The notes below the pieces were generated by a model, which saw only the letters and a program-made list of their open reading frames with translations, was not told the DNA's origin and made no database searches. Shown in pieces: positions 63,912 to 64,000 of a DNA stretch of 64,000 bases. How positions within the stretch are numbered: position 1 is the stretch's first letter; each line of letters opens with the position of its first letter. This stretch comes from Desarmillaria ectypa (Eukaryota > Basidiomycota > Agaricomycetes > Agaricales > Physalacriaceae). Both the position numbers and the translations under genes were made by a program. The stretch is taken from NCBI GenBank assembly GCA_030407005.1, contig JAUDYN010000009.1, forward strand, positions 868,001 through 932,000. The letters run 5' to 3'.

Positions 63912-64000
63912 CATTCATATCAGAACAATACATTAAATAATACTGTTACTCGAGCCATAATCCTATGCATCCTCTCCCAGGAATCTTCCAACTGCACCGA

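Overview
The window looks like a gene-dense piece of a basidiomycete nuclear genome, most likely an agaricomycete mushroom. The evidence is many 45-60 nt GT-AG introns, small multi-exon genes, and basidiomycete-typical content: multi-pass membrane orphans, an adenylating reductase, a reducing PKS with a reductase terminus, and a P450. I saw no rRNA, tRNA, CRISPR array or recognisable transposon. Exon models were built by hand from splice signals and reading-frame continuity. Where all exons were placed, the coding length is a multiple of three.

Layout. 1-9 kb: the 3' end of a DUF1365-like gene, a 7-TM orphan (2.4-3.8 kb), an AT-hook nuclear protein (4.1-5.9 kb, minus), a BolA protein (6.0-6.5 kb) and a Na+/H+ antiporter with a 5-nt micro-exon (6.7-8.9 kb, minus). 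9-11.5 kb: a helix-hairpin-helix protein and a PHO13-type HAD phosphatase. 12.1-29.7 kb: a probable secondary-metabolite locus. A reducing polyketide synthase ending in a thioester-reductase domain lies on the minus strand. An A-T-R adenylating reductase lies on the plus strand. A membrane-protein gene and a roughly 2.9 kb intergenic region with palindromic sites sit between them. The two reductase domains are clear homologues, linker included.

31-42 kb: two inverted paralogous coiled-coil genes (31.0-33.0 minus, 40.0-42.2 plus) share three consecutive exons of identical length. They enclose a short copy of an unfamiliar protein family (35.3 kb) and an ER Hsp70 of the Lhs1/HYOU1 type ending in RDEL (36.8-39.7 kb). 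42.9-51.8 kb: an F-box remnant, a Munc13/Ync13-like protein and GAPDH, whose first coding exon is only the ATG. 52.8-57.2 kb: the full-length member of the unfamiliar family (beta-sandwich-like N-terminus joined to a possible Cys-His-Asp catalytic domain), followed by a decayed third copy. 57.5-64 kb: an Ish1/Msc1 stress protein with about seven repeats and a CRE site in its promoter, another membrane-protein orphan, and a complete-looking P450.

The most interesting items are the PKS-R/A-T-R pair with its shared reductase, the three-copy family with a possible protease or transglutaminase-like fold, and the inverted coiled-coil paralogues. Most of the rest is conserved housekeeping (BolA, PHO13, NHA1, LHS1, GAPDH, Munc13) that happens to neighbour them.
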